The notes beneath the pieces are model-generated. The model saw only the letters and a list, made by a program, of their open reading frames with translations, had not been told where the DNA came from and did not search any database. A program made the position numbers and the translations under genes. Shown here piece by piece: positions 26,507-35,097 of a DNA stretch of 64,000 nt (position 1 is its first letter; every line of letters starts with the position of its first letter). The DNA is from Flavonifractor sp. An92 (GTDB lineage: Bacteria; Bacillota; Clostridia; Oscillospirales; Oscillospiraceae), in the NCBI RefSeq assembly GCF_002159175.1, contig NZ_NFGZ01000006.1, positions 62,001 to 126,000 of the forward strand, written 5' to 3'.

Positions 26507-26551
26507 ATTATATTCATTTTTGCAAAAACAGCCAAGTATGCAGCGTGCATA
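26507..26551 (-). promoter_or_regulatory. promoter D with palindromic site, for the two-gene LRR operon
   Basis: Minus strand: TATGCACGCTGCATA (26537-26551, one mismatch), 2 bp, -35 TGGCTG (26529-26534), 16 bp, -10 TATAAT (26507-26512), with TTTTGCGCGGAATCAACAC upstream. Confidence 0.85.
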
Positions 26552-26637
26552 GTGTTGATTCCGCGCAAAAATCCAGGTTTCCTCATGCGAGGAGCCCCGG
26601 ATCTTTGTCTATATATTTCGCCGGGGGGAAACAAACG

Positions 26638-26672
26638 AAAAAGCCTGGAACCATTGCGGTTCCAGGCTTTTT
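26638..26672 (-). terminator. terminator of the tRNA-Ser unit
   Basis: A perfect 15-bp stem (AAAAAGCCTGGAACC) with a 5-base loop, just after the second tRNA gene, ending in a T run on the minus strand. Confidence 0.9.
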
Positions 26673-26675
26673 GCT

Positions 26676-26766
26676 TGGCGCAGAAGGAGGGATTTGAACC
26701 CTCGCACGGTTTAACCCGTCTACTCCCTTAGCAGGGGAGCCCCTTCGGCCACTTGGGTACTTCTGC
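26676..26766 (-). tRNA. tRNA-Ser (anticodon GCT)
   Basis: The acceptor arms GCAGAAG/CTTCTGC pair, the T loop GGTTCAAATC is present, and the long variable arm is typical of tRNA-Ser. The anticodon loop reads CTGCTAA, and CCA is encoded. It lies 32 bp from the other tRNA-Ser, with one promoter upstream of both. Confidence 0.95.
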
Positions 26767-26798
26767 AAATCCATATCTCGTTGTCGTGAGTGGAAAAG

Positions 26799-26885
26799 TG
26801 GCGGAGAGAGTGGGATTCGAACCCACGGCTCTTGCGAGTCACCGGTTTTCAAGACCGGCTCCTTAAACCACTCGGACATCTCTCC
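26799..26885 (-). tRNA. tRNA-Ser (anticodon TGA)
   Basis: The acceptor stem GGAGAGA/TCTCTCC, T loop GGTTCGAATC, class II variable arm and anticodon loop CTTGAAA are visible; CCA is encoded. Confidence 0.95.
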
Positions 26886-26914
26886 ACGTCCGATCCAATC
26901 ACAGCGCGTGATAT

Positions 26915-26943
26915 ATACTACCACACACTTTCTGAGTTGTCAA
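26915..26943 (-). promoter_or_regulatory. promoter of the tRNA-Ser pair
   Basis: Minus strand: TTGACA (26938-26943), 17 bp, TAGTAT (26915-26920), 30 bp before the first tRNA. Confidence 0.8.
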
Positions 26944-26976
26944 CCCAAATCACATATTTTCTCGTGGGAAAATAAA

Positions 26977-27014
26977 AACCCACTTGCCCGCCGTATGCGG
27001 CGGACAAGTGGGTT
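26977..27014 (-). terminator. rpsU terminator
   Basis: A 17-bp stem with one mismatch (AACCCACTTGCCCGCCG) and a TATG loop. TTTTTAT follows on the minus strand. Confidence 0.9.
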
Positions 27015-27055
27015 CGCAGTTCAACGATCCAGCGGGTCATACGACCCATCGACCA

Positions 27056-27238
27056 TTAATAGAACTTCTTGCGGTTCTTGCGAGCTGCCTCGGACTTCTT
27101 GCGGCGCTTGACGCTCGGGCTCTCATAGTGCTCACGCTTGCGCACCTCGGCCAGGACGCCCGACTTGGCGCAGTTGCGCTTGAAGCGCTTCAGGGCGTTC
27201 TCCAGGGACTCGCCATCTTTAACACGGACTTCCGACAT
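27056..27238 (-). CDS. rpsU: 30S ribosomal protein S21
   Basis: Sixty residues, the usual size. It is a basic protein with the S21 signature [19 protein letters not shown] and the Arg/Lys-rich tail [18 protein letters not shown]. It binds the 30S platform near the anti-Shine-Dalgarno end of 16S rRNA. AGGGAGGGG lies upstream. It has its own consensus promoter and terminator, so it is monocistronic. Confidence 0.97.
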   Translation of the reverse strand: MSEVRVKDGESLENALKRFKRNCAKSGVLAEVRKREHYESPSVKRRKKSEAARKNRKKFY

Positions 27239-27319
27239 TTATTTCCCCTCCCTCCGAAGCAACGGAAAACCCGCTGCGAAAGGGCCACATACTGATAGTT
27301 ATGGCTTTAACATTTATAT

Positions 27320-27348
27320 ATTATATGCTGTGGACCCTCAGTTGTCAA
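27320..27348 (-). promoter_or_regulatory. rpsU promoter
   Basis: Minus strand: TTGACA (27343-27348), 17 bp, TATAAT (27320-27325), a full consensus match. It begins only 21 bp past the leuS stop. Confidence 0.88.
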
Positions 27349-27369
27349 GGCCCATTTTTGGGAAGTTGC

Positions 27370-29805
27370 TTATTTCGCGATCAGGTTGACCAGCTTGTTG
27401 GGCACCAGGATGGTCTTGACCAGCTTCTTGCCCTCGGTGAACTTCTGCACCTTGGGATCGGCCATGGCAGCGGCCACCACGGCGGCCTCGTCGCTGTCCA
27501 TGGGCACGGTGATGGTGGCGCGGAGCTTGCCGCAGACCTGCACGGCCATCTGGACCTCGGCGTCCACGGTCTTGCTCTCGTCATAGGTGGGCCAGGTCTG
27601 CTGGCAGGCCATACCGCCGTGGGCGGCGGCGTAGCCCAGGTTCTCCCACAGCTCCTCCACCATGTGGGGGGCGAAGGGAGAGAGCATCAGCAGCAGCGCG
27701 CCGTAGTCGCCCTTGGAGCAGCCATTGGCGTAAAAGTCGTTGACCAGCGCCATGAGGGCGGCGATGGCGGTGTTGAACTTCATGGCCTCGATGTCGTCGG
27801 ACACCTTCTTGATGGCCTTGTGGATGGCGCTCTCGTTGGCGGCGGAGTAGCCCTCGCCGTCGGTCAGGTTCTCGGCCAGGTTCCACACACGGTCCAGGAA
27901 GCGCTTGCAGCCCTTGACGGCGTTGTCGCTCCAGGCGGCGGCCTTCTCGAAGTCGCCGATGAACATGATATACAGACGCATGGTGTCGGCGCCGTACTGA
28001 GCCACCACATCGTTGGGGTTGACCACGTTACCGCGGCTCTTGGACATCTTCTCGCCGCCCTCGCCCAGGATCATGCCGTGGCTGGTGCGCTTCTTGTAGG
28101 GCTCCTTGGTGGGGACCACGCCGATGTCGTAGAGGAATTTATGCCAGAAACGGCTGTACAGCAGATGCAGGGTGGTGTGCTCCATGCCGCCGTTGTACCA
28201 GTCCACGGGGGACCAGTACTTCAGGGCCTCGGGAGAGGCCAGGGCCTTGTCGTTGTGGGGGTCCATATAGCGCAGGAAGTACCAGCTGGAACCAGCCCAC
28301 TGGGGCATGGTGTCGGTCTCCCGCTTGGCAGGGCCGCCGCAACAGGGGCAGGTGGTGTTGACCCAGTCGGTCATCTTGGAGATGGGGCTCTCGCCGTCAT
28401 CGGTGGGCTCGTAGCTCTCCACGTCGGGGAGCAGCAGGGGCAGCTGATCCTCGCTGATGGGCTGCCAGCCGCACTTCTCGCAATACACCATGGGGATGGG
28501 CTCGCCCCAGTAGCGCTGGCGGGAGAACACCCAGTCACGGAGCTTATAGTTGACCTTGGCCTTGCCGATGCCCTTCTCCTCCAGCCACTCGGTGATGGCG
28601 GGGATGGCGTCCTTGACGGTCATGCCGTTGAGGAACTCGGAGTTGACCAGGATGCCGGTCTCGTCCTTGGCGGTAAAGGCGGCCTTCTGCACGTCCTCGC
28701 CGCCGGAGACCACCTCGATGATCTCACAGCCGAACTTCTTGGCAAACTCCCAGTCGCGGTCGTCGTGGGCGGGCACGGCCATGATGGCGCCGGTGCCGTA
28801 GGTGGACAGAACGTAGTCGGAGATGAAGATGGGGATCTCCTTGCCGTTGACGGGGTTGATGCCCTTCACGCCGTCCAGGCACACGCCGGTCTTTTCCTTG
28901 TTGAGCTCGGTGCGCTCCAGGTCGGACTTGGAGGCGGCGGCGGCCTGGTAGGCCTTCACGTCGTCGGCGTTCGCCAGCTTGCCGCTCTCCAGCCAGCCCT
29001 TCACCAGCTCGTGCTCGGGAGAGAGGACCATATAGGTGGCGCCGAAGAGGGTATCGGGCCGGGTGGTGAACACCACGATATCCTCGCCGGTGGTGGCCTT
29101 AAAGGTGACCTCGGCGCCGGTGGAGCGGCCGATCCAGTTCTTCTGCTGGATCTTCACCCGCTCGATGAAGTCCAGGTCGTCCAGGTCGTCGATGAGGCGC
29201 TGGGCGTACTCGGTGATCTTGAGCATCCACTGGCTCTTCTCCTTGCGGATGACGGGGGCGCCGCAGCGCTCGCACACGCCCTCCACCACCTCTTCGTTGG
29301 CCAGGACGCACTTACAGGAGGTACACCAGTTCACGGGCATGGTGGTCTTGTAGGCCAGACCGTGCTTGTAGAGCTGGAGGAAGATCCACTGGGTCCACTT
29401 GTAGTAGCTGGGGTCGGTGGTGTTGATGACCCGGTCCCAGTCGAAGGAGTAACCCAGCATCTGCAGCTGCTTGGTGAAGTTGGCGATGTTGTCGTGGGTC
29501 ACCTTGGCGGGGTGGATGTGGTTCTTGATGGCGTAGTTCTCGGTGGGCAGGCCGAAGGCGTCATAGCCCATGGGGAAGAGCACATTGTACCCGTCCATGC
29601 GGCGCTTGCGGGCCACCACGTCCATGGCGGTGTAGGGGCGGGCATGGCCCACGTGCAGGCCCTGGCCCGAGGGATAGGGGAACTCCACCAGAGCGTAGAA
29701 CTTGGGCTTCTCACTGTGATCGGGGGTCTTGTAGACGCCCGTCTCCTGCCATTTCTTTTGCCACTTGGGCTCGATGCTTGCAAAATCGTACTTCAAATCT
29801 CTCAC
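27370..29805 (-). CDS. leuS: leucyl-tRNA synthetase
   Basis: An 811-residue class I synthetase charging tRNA-Leu. The HIGH-type motif is HVGH (in [17 protein letters not shown], residues about 40-56). A Cys-rich insert follows ([23 protein letters not shown], about 155-177), then the CP1 editing domain with [18 protein letters not shown] (about 333-350). A second Cys cluster (CEKCG, CPCCG) and KMSKSRGN (about 587-594) complete the core, with an anticodon-binding helical region last. The start is GTG at 29805, or possibly TTG at 29796, which would give the common MKYDF beginning. No T-box was seen in its short leader. Confidence 0.97.
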   Translation of the reverse strand: MRDLKYDFASIEPKWQKKWQETGVYKTPDHSEKPKFYALVEFPYPSGQGLHVGHARPYTAMDVVARKRRMDGYNVLFPMGYDAFGLPTENYAIKNHIHPAKVTHDNIANFTKQLQMLGYSFDWDRVINTTDPSYYKWTQWIFLQLYKHGLAYKTTMPVNWCTSCKCVLANEEVVEGVCERCGAPVIRKEKSQWMLKITEYAQRLIDDLDDLDFIERVKIQQKNWIGRSTGAEVTFKATTGEDIVVFTTRPDTLFGATYMVLSPEHELVKGWLESGKLANADDVKAYQAAAASKSDLERTELNKEKTGVCLDGVKGINPVNGKEIPIFISDYVLSTYGTGAIMAVPAHDDRDWEFAKKFGCEIIEVVSGGEDVQKAAFTAKDETGILVNSEFLNGMTVKDAIPAITEWLEEKGIGKAKVNYKLRDWVFSRQRYWGEPIPMVYCEKCGWQPISEDQLPLLLPDVESYEPTDDGESPISKMTDWVNTTCPCCGGPAKRETDTMPQWAGSSWYFLRYMDPHNDKALASPEALKYWSPVDWYNGGMEHTTLHLLYSRFWHKFLYDIGVVPTKEPYKKRTSHGMILGEGGEKMSKSRGNVVNPNDVVAQYGADTMRLYIMFIGDFEKAAAWSDNAVKGCKRFLDRVWNLAENLTDGEGYSAANESAIHKAIKKVSDDIEAMKFNTAIAALMALVNDFYANGCSKGDYGALLLMLSPFAPHMVEELWENLGYAAAHGGMACQQTWPTYDESKTVDAEVQMAVQVCGKLRATITVPMDSDEAAVVAAAMADPKVQKFTEGKKLVKTILVPNKLVNLIAK

Positions 29806-29857
29806 GCTTTCCTATGATATCATAGCAGACCGCGGCGGCCTTGGTTCAATCTGTCAT

Positions 29858-29886
29858 ATTATACTGGAAAAGTGACCAGATTTCAA
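29858..29886 (-). promoter_or_regulatory. leuS promoter
   Basis: Minus strand: TTGAAA (29881-29886), 17 bp, TATAAT (29858-29863). Confidence 0.8.
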
Positions 29887-29899
29887 GAGGTTCCACAGG

Positions 29900-29941
29900 A
29901 AAGAGCGGTGCCCGCCGCATATTCGGCAGGCACCGCTCTTT
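29900..29941 (-). terminator. terminator after the first DUF4179-type gene
   Basis: An 18-bp stem with one mismatch (AAAGAGCGGTGCCCGCCG) and a 6-base loop, 9 bp after the stop at 29951. Confidence 0.85.
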
Positions 29942-29950
29942 GGTTTTCTT

Positions 29951-31357
29951 TCAGTCGGTCAATGGGAGTAGAACGCCCGTCCCCTCCTCCGGCACATAGG
30001 TCTCCACATAGAGCTCCAACCCGGCCAGCTCTTCCGCCTGTGCCTGTCCCGCCTCATCCAGGGACCAGGTGATGGTGACGCTGCCGTCCCGCCAATCGGT
30101 GAAGCTGTTCTGGTAGATGTCGGGGGCTCCGTCGCCGTAGAACAGCTTCCCGCTCCCCTCTTCCTGAGAATCATCCGGCTCGGCTGCACGGCTCAGGAAG
30201 TAGGCCACGCTGCCGCAGTAGCCGGTGCTGCCCACCACGCCGTCCGGCTCCATCCGGAGGGTCATCTGCCCCTCCTCCACCGTGAAGGACGCGAAGGTGT
30301 AACCACCTTTCCCCTGCCAGGGCAGGTCCTCCAGATTTATGGTGACAAACTCGCCCTCCAGCTCCGCCGGCAGCAGCTCCAGCGTCTCCGCGTCCTCCAG
30401 GCCGTAGAGAAGGTAGGACTCCTCCCAGGCCGTACCGTCCTCCGACAGCGCCGAGGTCAGCACGTCGTAGGGGTAGTACCTGCCATCCTCATCCCGAACC
30501 ACGAACCAGCCCAGGCCACCCCACAGGTCCGGCTCCGCCCGGTATTCCTCGGGCACCGCCACCCGGGCCCGCAGCACCGTGCCCAGAGGAGAGATCGTGA
30601 CACTCAAGGATTCTACCTGCCGCTCCCCCAGCGCCGCCGGTGCGGAGAGGGTATCAGTCCACGCCTCCAGTGGCTCAGCCTCCAGGGCAAAGCTCCACCG
30701 CCCGGTCTCCGCCCGTTCCAATCCGCCATCCCAGTCCGTTAGTGGGGCCTCCGCCCTCAGGGTGACGGTCTCTCCGTCCACCAGGGCCCCGGCCCGGTTC
30801 AGTGGCAGCCGGGCCATGCCCACCAGGGTGTTGGCATTCAGCAGGTACTGCTGCCCGTCCTGTCCGCCGGTCAGTGTTTCCCCGTCCGCCTCCAGGGTGA
30901 AGGTGGGCTCCAGGCCCATGGCCTGCCAGAGGTCGGGCGCGTCCGGCGAGATGGGCAGGTGCTCCCGCTGGGACCAGGCCTCCATAGGCTTGGCCGTATG
31001 GAGGGTGTAGAACACGGTGCAAAAATTTTCGTCCATGGCCGTGTACTCGATGGTCAGAGTGTCCCCGTTGTCCGCCGTGTCGGACAGGTCAACCCGACGG
31101 GCGTACTCCTCATATAAGGCCGCCTGACCCAGGAACTGATACTCCTCTCTGCCCTTCAGGAAGTCCAGCGCACCGGTGACATAGGCCGCCGCGGTGGCCG
31201 CCAGCAGCGCACAGGCCACGGCCGCCACCAGTACCGTCCGCCCCGCCCGGCGGGCCTTCCGCACCGGCTGGGCCGCCATGAGCCCGGCCAGCTGTTCCTT
31301 CTGATGCTCGCTCAGTTTCACCGCGTCCATCTCCTTTCGGTAGTCATCTCGAAACAT
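29951..31357 (-). CDS. DUF4179-type membrane protein, probable anti-sigma factor
   Basis: A 468-residue protein with a short cytoplasmic N-terminus (MFRDDYRKEMDAVKLSEHQK). One membrane helix (TVLVAAVACALLAATAAAYVTG, residues about 40-62) is followed by a large extracytoplasmic region. That region begins like DUF4179 (LSDTADNGDTLTIEYTAMDENF) and continues with beta-rich sequence. DUF4179 proteins are usually encoded after an ECF sigma gene and thought to act as its anti-sigma factor. It lacks an evident zinc finger. The ATG at 31357 (GAGGAGG upstream) lies inside the 3' end of the sigma gene, indicating coupling. Confidence 0.82.
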   Translation of the reverse strand: MFRDDYRKEMDAVKLSEHQKEQLAGLMAAQPVRKARRAGRTVLVAAVACALLAATAAAYVTGALDFLKGREEYQFLGQAALYEEYARRVDLSDTADNGDTLTIEYTAMDENFCTVFYTLHTAKPMEAWSQREHLPISPDAPDLWQAMGLEPTFTLEADGETLTGGQDGQQYLLNANTLVGMARLPLNRAGALVDGETVTLRAEAPLTDWDGGLERAETGRWSFALEAEPLEAWTDTLSAPAALGERQVESLSVTISPLGTVLRARVAVPEEYRAEPDLWGGLGWFVVRDEDGRYYPYDVLTSALSEDGTAWEESYLLYGLEDAETLELLPAELEGEFVTINLEDLPWQGKGGYTFASFTVEEGQMTLRMEPDGVVGSTGYCGSVAYFLSRAAEPDDSQEEGSGKLFYGDGAPDIYQNSFTDWRDGSVTITWSLDEAGQAQAEELAGLELYVETYVPEEGTGVLLPLTD

Positions 31358-31832
31358 CCGTCTCACCCTCCTCGTCCAACAGCTCCCGCAGCATCCCCCG
31401 GGCCCGGCTCAGGCGGGTGCGCACCGCCCCCTCGCTCTTGCCCAGGGCGGCGGCGATCTCCGCCACGCTCAGCTCCTCATAGTAGAAAAGGTGTACCACC
31501 GTCCGGTACCGCTCCGGCAGGGCCAGCACCGCCTCCAGCACGCCATTTTCCTCCGGCTCCGGGCTGATGAGGCCGTCCGCCTCCTCCAGCGGGCGGTGCC
31601 GTTTTCGCCATGGAGAGCGGAACAGGTCCCCGGCACAGTTGGCCGTCACCCGCAGCAGCCACGCCTTCTGGTGCTCCTCGTCCCGGAAGGCCGGGGCGGC
31701 GCGCACCAGGCGGAGAAAGACCTCCTGGGTCACGTCCTCCGCGTCATCCCTCCGGCCCGTCCGGGCGTAGGCCAGACGGTACACCATGGAGCCGTACCGC
31801 TCCACCACCTGCCGGGCCTCCTCTCGGTCCAT
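31344..31832 (-). CDS. ECF-type sigma factor (first of two adjacent pairs)
   Basis: 162 residues. Region 2 has DDAEDVTQEVFLRLVRAAPAF and KAWLLRVTANCAGDLFRS. Region 4 has LPERYRTVVHLFYYEELSVAEIAAALGKSEGAVRTRLSRAR. The ATG at 31832 has AAGGAGG 8 bp upstream; a GTG three codons earlier overlaps that site. It is followed by its DUF4179-type partner and preceded by an ECF-style promoter. Confidence 0.93.
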   Translation of the reverse strand: MDREEARQVVERYGSMVYRLAYARTGRRDDAEDVTQEVFLRLVRAAPAFRDEEHQKAWLLRVTANCAGDLFRSPWRKRHRPLEEADGLISPEPEENGVLEAVLALPERYRTVVHLFYYEELSVAEIAAALGKSEGAVRTRLSRARGMLRELLDEEGETDVSR

Positions 31833-31862
31833 CGCCGTCACCTCCTTGTCCCTTCTACTCTA

Positions 31863-31890
31863 TACACGTTCCGCCTCTCCGAAAGGTTAC
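31863..31890 (-). promoter_or_regulatory. ECF-style promoter of the first pair
   Basis: Minus strand: GTAACC (31885-31890), 16 bp, CGTGTA (31863-31868), 30 bp before the sigma start. Confidence 0.6.
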
Positions 31891-31907
31891 CACATCCGCA
31901 CAAAAAA

Positions 31908-31935
31908 TGCGCGCCCCGCTTCTGCGGGGCGCGCA
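31908..31935 (-). terminator. terminator after the second DUF4179-type gene
   Basis: A perfect 12-bp GC stem (TGCGCGCCCCGC), followed by six T residues on the minus strand. Confidence 0.92.
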
Positions 31936-31950
31936 GCCTGGGGCATGGAG

Positions 31951-32907
31951 TCAGGCGGGGAGCTCGCTGAGCCAGCGGCCCGGAGCGGCGGTGTCGTCGG
32001 CGTCCAGGGGGATGAACCAGTATTGCAGGGAGATGCCGGTGATCTCCGCCGGGTCCACCGGCTCGGCAAAGCTCCAGTAGCGGCTGACCGGTCCCTCCAT
32101 TCCGTTGGTGGCACCGCCTCCCTCCCTTTCGGGATGCAGCACCGTTCCGTCGGACAGGTGGACCGCCAAATCTCCGTCGTAACTGCCTTTCCTGGTGTAG
32201 AGCGCCGCCCCCAGCGGGGACAGCTCCAGGCGCTCCAGCGGCAGGCCGTTGACGGTGCCGCTCAGGGCAATGCTGCGCACCTCCTGCCGCTCTGGGTCGA
32301 AGGGAATGCGCCAGCTCTCCTCGCTCAATCCCTCTGAACCGGCGGCCAGATAGGGTACCACCAGCTCCAGACGGGTGTCCTCCCCGGGGATAAGTCCCCA
32401 GGTGGTGAACTCCAGAAGGGCCGTGCCGGTCTCCGGGTCATATCCTACGCAGCGGGCCTCATGGGTACAGCTGCTTAATCCACTGCCCTCTCGGAACGTC
32501 TCCGGCTGGATGACCCCAATCACATCCAGCGCTCCGCTCAGCCGGTCCCCCTCCAGGTCCCGGGCCTCGGCGTACACCTGGATCTTGGTGTGGTCGGCCA
32601 GGGCGGAGATGATCCGGATCTCGATGCCGTTTTCCACCGCAGAGGCCTCCACCGGCTTGGCGTAGTCGGTGTATTTCCCCTGTACCGCCTCCAGCATCTG
32701 CCGCAGAGTGGGGGACAGCGCCAGGGCCGACGCGATACACAGGGCGCACACCGCCGCGGCCACCAACACCGTCCGGCCCACATGTCGGGTGGGCCGGGCC
32801 TGGGCGGGCAGGCTGTCCAGTTTGTCCTTTAAACGGTCCTCAAATCCCGGCGGCAGGGGCGTCTCCTCCGTCCGGGCGCGCATTCTGAGTGTTTCCTCCA
32901 GCTTCAT
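31951..32907 (-). CDS. DUF4179-type membrane protein, probable anti-sigma factor
   Basis: 318 residues: a cytoplasmic start (KLEETLRMRARTEETPLPPGFEDRLKDKLDSL), one membrane helix (TVLVAAAVCALCIASALALS, about 45-64) and an extracytoplasmic domain of DUF4179 character (SAVENGIEIRIISALADHTKIQVYAEARD). Its ATG overlaps the stop of the sigma gene as ATGA. Related to the 468-residue neighbour in layout but shorter and divergent. It probably restrains the upstream sigma factor. Confidence 0.82.
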   Translation of the reverse strand: MKLEETLRMRARTEETPLPPGFEDRLKDKLDSLPAQARPTRHVGRTVLVAAAVCALCIASALALSPTLRQMLEAVQGKYTDYAKPVEASAVENGIEIRIISALADHTKIQVYAEARDLEGDRLSGALDVIGVIQPETFREGSGLSSCTHEARCVGYDPETGTALLEFTTWGLIPGEDTRLELVVPYLAAGSEGLSEESWRIPFDPERQEVRSIALSGTVNGLPLERLELSPLGAALYTRKGSYDGDLAVHLSDGTVLHPEREGGGATNGMEGPVSRYWSFAEPVDPAEITGISLQYWFIPLDADDTAAPGRWLSELPA

Positions 32908-33404
32908 GGGGATTCCTCCTCTCCCAGCATGGTGCGCAGCTTCTCCCGGGCCCGGCTGAGCCGGGACTTCACGGTCCCCTGAGGGACGTGGAGCTGGCGG
33001 GCGATCTGCGCCACCGTCCAATCCTCATAATAAAAGAGGGTCACCACGCTCCGCTGCTCCTCCGGCAGGCGGCACACCGCGTCCCACAGGGTGGGGGCCG
33101 GGTCGTGGTACTCCCCCGCCACCTCTTCCAGGTCCTCCAGGCAGGTCACCCGCCCGGCGCGGCGGTGCTGGGCCCGGGCGCAGTTCACCGTGATCTTCAC
33201 CAGCCAGGCCCGGGCCGCATTTTGGTCCCGCAGCCTGGGAAAGGCCTGCCAGGCCAGCAGCACCGCCTCTCCCACCGCGTCCTCGGCGTCGGCGTCGCTG
33301 GGCAGAAGAGACCGGGCGGCCCGGTACATGGCCCGGCTGTGCTCGGTCACCAGGGCGGCGAAGGCCAGCCGGCGCTCCGGCGCGGTGATCTGTTGTTCCT
33401 TCAT
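32904..33404 (-). CDS. ECF-type sigma factor (second of two adjacent pairs)
   Basis: 166 residues. Region 2 has ADAEDAVGEAVLLAWQAFPRL and RAWLVKITVNCARAQHRR. Region 4 has LPEEQRSVVTLFYYEDWTVAQIARQLHVPQGTVKSRLSRAREKL. The ATG at 33404 is preferred (GAGGTG upstream). Preceded by a GGAACC/CATCTA promoter. Its pairing and order repeat those of 31344-31832, so the two modules probably arose by duplication or serve parallel envelope signals. Confidence 0.93.
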   Translation of the reverse strand: MKEQQITAPERRLAFAALVTEHSRAMYRAARSLLPSDADAEDAVGEAVLLAWQAFPRLRDQNAARAWLVKITVNCARAQHRRAGRVTCLEDLEEVAGEYHDPAPTLWDAVCRLPEEQRSVVTLFYYEDWTVAQIARQLHVPQGTVKSRLSRAREKLRTMLGEEESP

Positions 33405-33437
33405 GGCACTCACCTCATCTTTTGTCCGGACACTTTA

Positions 33438-33465
33438 TAGATGCACCAGCGCGCCGCCCGGTTCC
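33438..33465 (-). promoter_or_regulatory. ECF-style promoter of the second pair
   Basis: Minus strand: GGAACC (33460-33465), 16 bp, CATCTA (33438-33443). GGAAC is the classic ECF -35 core. Confidence 0.65.
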
Positions 33466-33526
33466 ATCCCTCTTTTCTTTTTTTCGCCGCTCTGGTAGAA
33501 TGGGCCTAACGAAAGGAGGGAGCGCC

Positions 33527-33742
33527 ATGGGCGATGTGGTATGGCTCTTTGACGGGCCCGACGGGTCGGACCCCGACCGGGAGCAGCTCCTGGCCGCGGT
33601 GGAGTTTCTGCGGGCTGAGCTGGCACGGCTGGACGAAGAGGAACCGGAGGACATGGAGAGCGAAGCGTATGAGCAGTGGGGCGACCGGCACGAGGAACTG
33701 GAGGACCGGCTGGACGACCTGATGGACCAGCTGGACGAGTAA
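33527..33742 (+). CDS. small acidic protein, 71 aa, unknown function
   Basis: AAAGGAGG lies 9 bp before the ATG. The protein is strongly acidic and helical (ARLDEEEPEDMESEAYEQW, then LEDRLDDLMDQLDE), with a probable coiled coil at the C-terminus and no membrane segment. I know no family for it. It is 22 bp ahead of yaaA and likely shares its transcript. Confidence 0.75.
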   Translation: MGDVVWLFDGPDGSDPDREQLLAAVEFLRAELARLDEEEPEDMESEAYEQWGDRHEELEDRLDDLMDQLDE

Positions 33743-33764
33743 ACGGTGGATCGGAGGAACTTCC

Positions 33765-34514
33765 ATGCGCATCATCATCTCACCCGCCAAGAAAATGAAC
33801 CGGGACACGGACAGCTTTGCCCCGGAGGGGCTGCCCGCCTTCCTGCCGGAGACCCGGCGGGTCCTCTCCGCGCTGGAGGCCCTCTCTCCCGCACAGCTCC
33901 AGACCCTGTGGAAGTGCAGCGACGCCATCGCCCGGGAAAACGTGGAGCGGCTGCGGACCATGGACCTGGAGCGCGGCCTGACACCCGCTCTCTTCGCCTA
34001 TGAGGGCATCCAGTACCAGTATCTGGCCCCCGGCGTGCTGGAGCGTGAGGCGCTGGACTATGTAAAGGAGCATCTGCGCATCCTCTCCGGGTTCTACGGC
34101 CTGCTGCGGCCCATGGACGGGGTGACCCCTTACCGCCTGGAGATGCAAGCAAAGCTGGCGGTGGACGGCTGCCGGGATCTGTACGCCTTCTGGGGCGAGC
34201 GGCTGGCGCTGGCCCTGGCGGCTGAGACCGATCTGGTGCTGGACCTGGCCTCCAAGGAGTACAGCCGCGCGGTACTCCCCCACCTGCCCCCCTCCGTCCG
34301 GCACATCACCTGTGTCTTTGGCGAGGAGAAGGACGGCCGGGTGGTGGAAAAGGGGACCATGTGCAAAATGGCCCGGGGGCGCATGGTGCGCTGGCTGGCC
34401 CAGTGCGGCGGCTCCGGAGTGGAGGACATCCAGAGCTTTTGTGAGCTGAGTTTTTCCTTCTCCCCCGCTCGCTCTACTTCAACTGAATTTGTATTCCTGA
34501 AAGGAGAATCCTGA
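33765..34514 (+). CDS. yaaA: YaaA/DUF328 family protein, peroxide-stress type
   Basis: 249 residues, the normal family length. It has the family opening [23 protein letters not shown] (about 85-96), [24 protein letters not shown] (about 107-130) and a C-terminal [19 protein letters not shown]. In E. coli YaaA lowers free iron and protects DNA during peroxide stress. Only 1 bp separates it from the peroxiredoxin gene that follows, which fits a shared oxidative-stress role. Confidence 0.95.
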   Translation: MRIIISPAKKMNRDTDSFAPEGLPAFLPETRRVLSALEALSPAQLQTLWKCSDAIARENVERLRTMDLERGLTPALFAYEGIQYQYLAPGVLEREALDYVKEHLRILSGFYGLLRPMDGVTPYRLEMQAKLAVDGCRDLYAFWGERLALALAAETDLVLDLASKEYSRAVLPHLPPSVRHITCVFGEEKDGRVVEKGTMCKMARGRMVRWLAQCGGSGVEDIQSFCELSFSFSPARSTSTEFVFLKGES

Positions 34515-34515
34515 T

Positions 34516-34980
34516 ATGCTGGAAATCGGAACAAAAGCGCCGGACTTCACCCTGCCGGACCAGGACGGGAACCCGGTGTCTCTGTCGGACTTTCGCGGAA
34601 AGACCGTGGTGCTCTACTTCTACCCCCGGGACAACACCCCCGGCTGCAGCCGTCAGGCCTGCGCCTTCGCCCAGGCTTTTGCGGACTTTCAGGCCCTGGA
34701 CGCGGTGGTTCTGGGCGTGAGCAAGGACTCCACCGCCTCCCACCAGAAATTCGCCGCCAAGTACGACCTGCCCTTCCGGCTTCTGTCTGACCCGGAGCTC
34801 ACCACCCTCCAGGCCTACGGCGTCTGGCAGGAGAAGAAGCTCTACGGCAAGACCTCCATGGGCGTGGTGCGCTCCACCTACGTCATCGACGGCGACGGCA
34901 TCATCCGCCACGCCATGCCCAAGGTGAAGCCGGACGCCAATGCCGGCGATGTTCTGGCGCTTCTGAAACAGCCCGAATAA
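34516..34980 (+). CDS. bcp: thiol peroxidase of the BCP peroxiredoxin family
   Basis: 154 residues. It has the thioredoxin-like opening [22 protein letters not shown]. The peroxidatic Cys lies in [13 protein letters not shown] (residues about 42-54), with the candidate resolving Cys five residues later (C-x4-C), as in many BCPs. It reduces peroxides using thioredoxin. Cytosolic. Co-transcribed with yaaA; a terminator follows. Confidence 0.95.
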   Translation: MLEIGTKAPDFTLPDQDGNPVSLSDFRGKTVVLYFYPRDNTPGCSRQACAFAQAFADFQALDAVVLGVSKDSTASHQKFAAKYDLPFRLLSDPELTTLQAYGVWQEKKLYGKTSMGVVRSTYVIDGDGIIRHAMPKVKPDANAGDVLALLKQPE

Positions 34981-34997
34981 GTGCCCACACACCCTCG

Positions 34998-35023
34998 CGC
35001 GGACACCAGATCTGGTGTCCGCG
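34998..35023 (+). terminator. terminator after bcp
   Basis: A 26-bp perfect inverted repeat (CGCGGACACCAGA and its complement) followed by seven T residues. Confidence 0.92.
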
Positions 35024-35067
35024 TTTTTTATTTTCTGTCAGTCACCCAAACCAAAATATGAGATTAT

Positions 35068-35097
35068 TTGACAATTCTTTTGGCAATTATGTACAGT
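35068..35097 (+). promoter_or_regulatory. possible sialidase promoter
   Basis: TTGACA (35068-35073), 18 bp, TACAGT (35092-35097) in an AT-rich stretch. The leader to the sialidase start would be about 210 bases. I see no strong hairpin in it. Confidence 0.55.

Noticed and set aside
1-26551. Whether the LRR cluster is a prophage or integrative element.
   Set aside because: No integrase, recombinase, attachment repeats or structural phage genes were seen; the tRNA-Ser genes at its right edge are complete and I found no duplicated tRNA end inside the cluster.
27301-29817. An 838-codon plus-strand frame opposite leuS (and similar frames opposite ilvC, ilvB and the NAGPA gene).
   Set aside because: Mirror frames of GC-rich genes; the peptide is rich in Gly, His, Val and Leu without domains.
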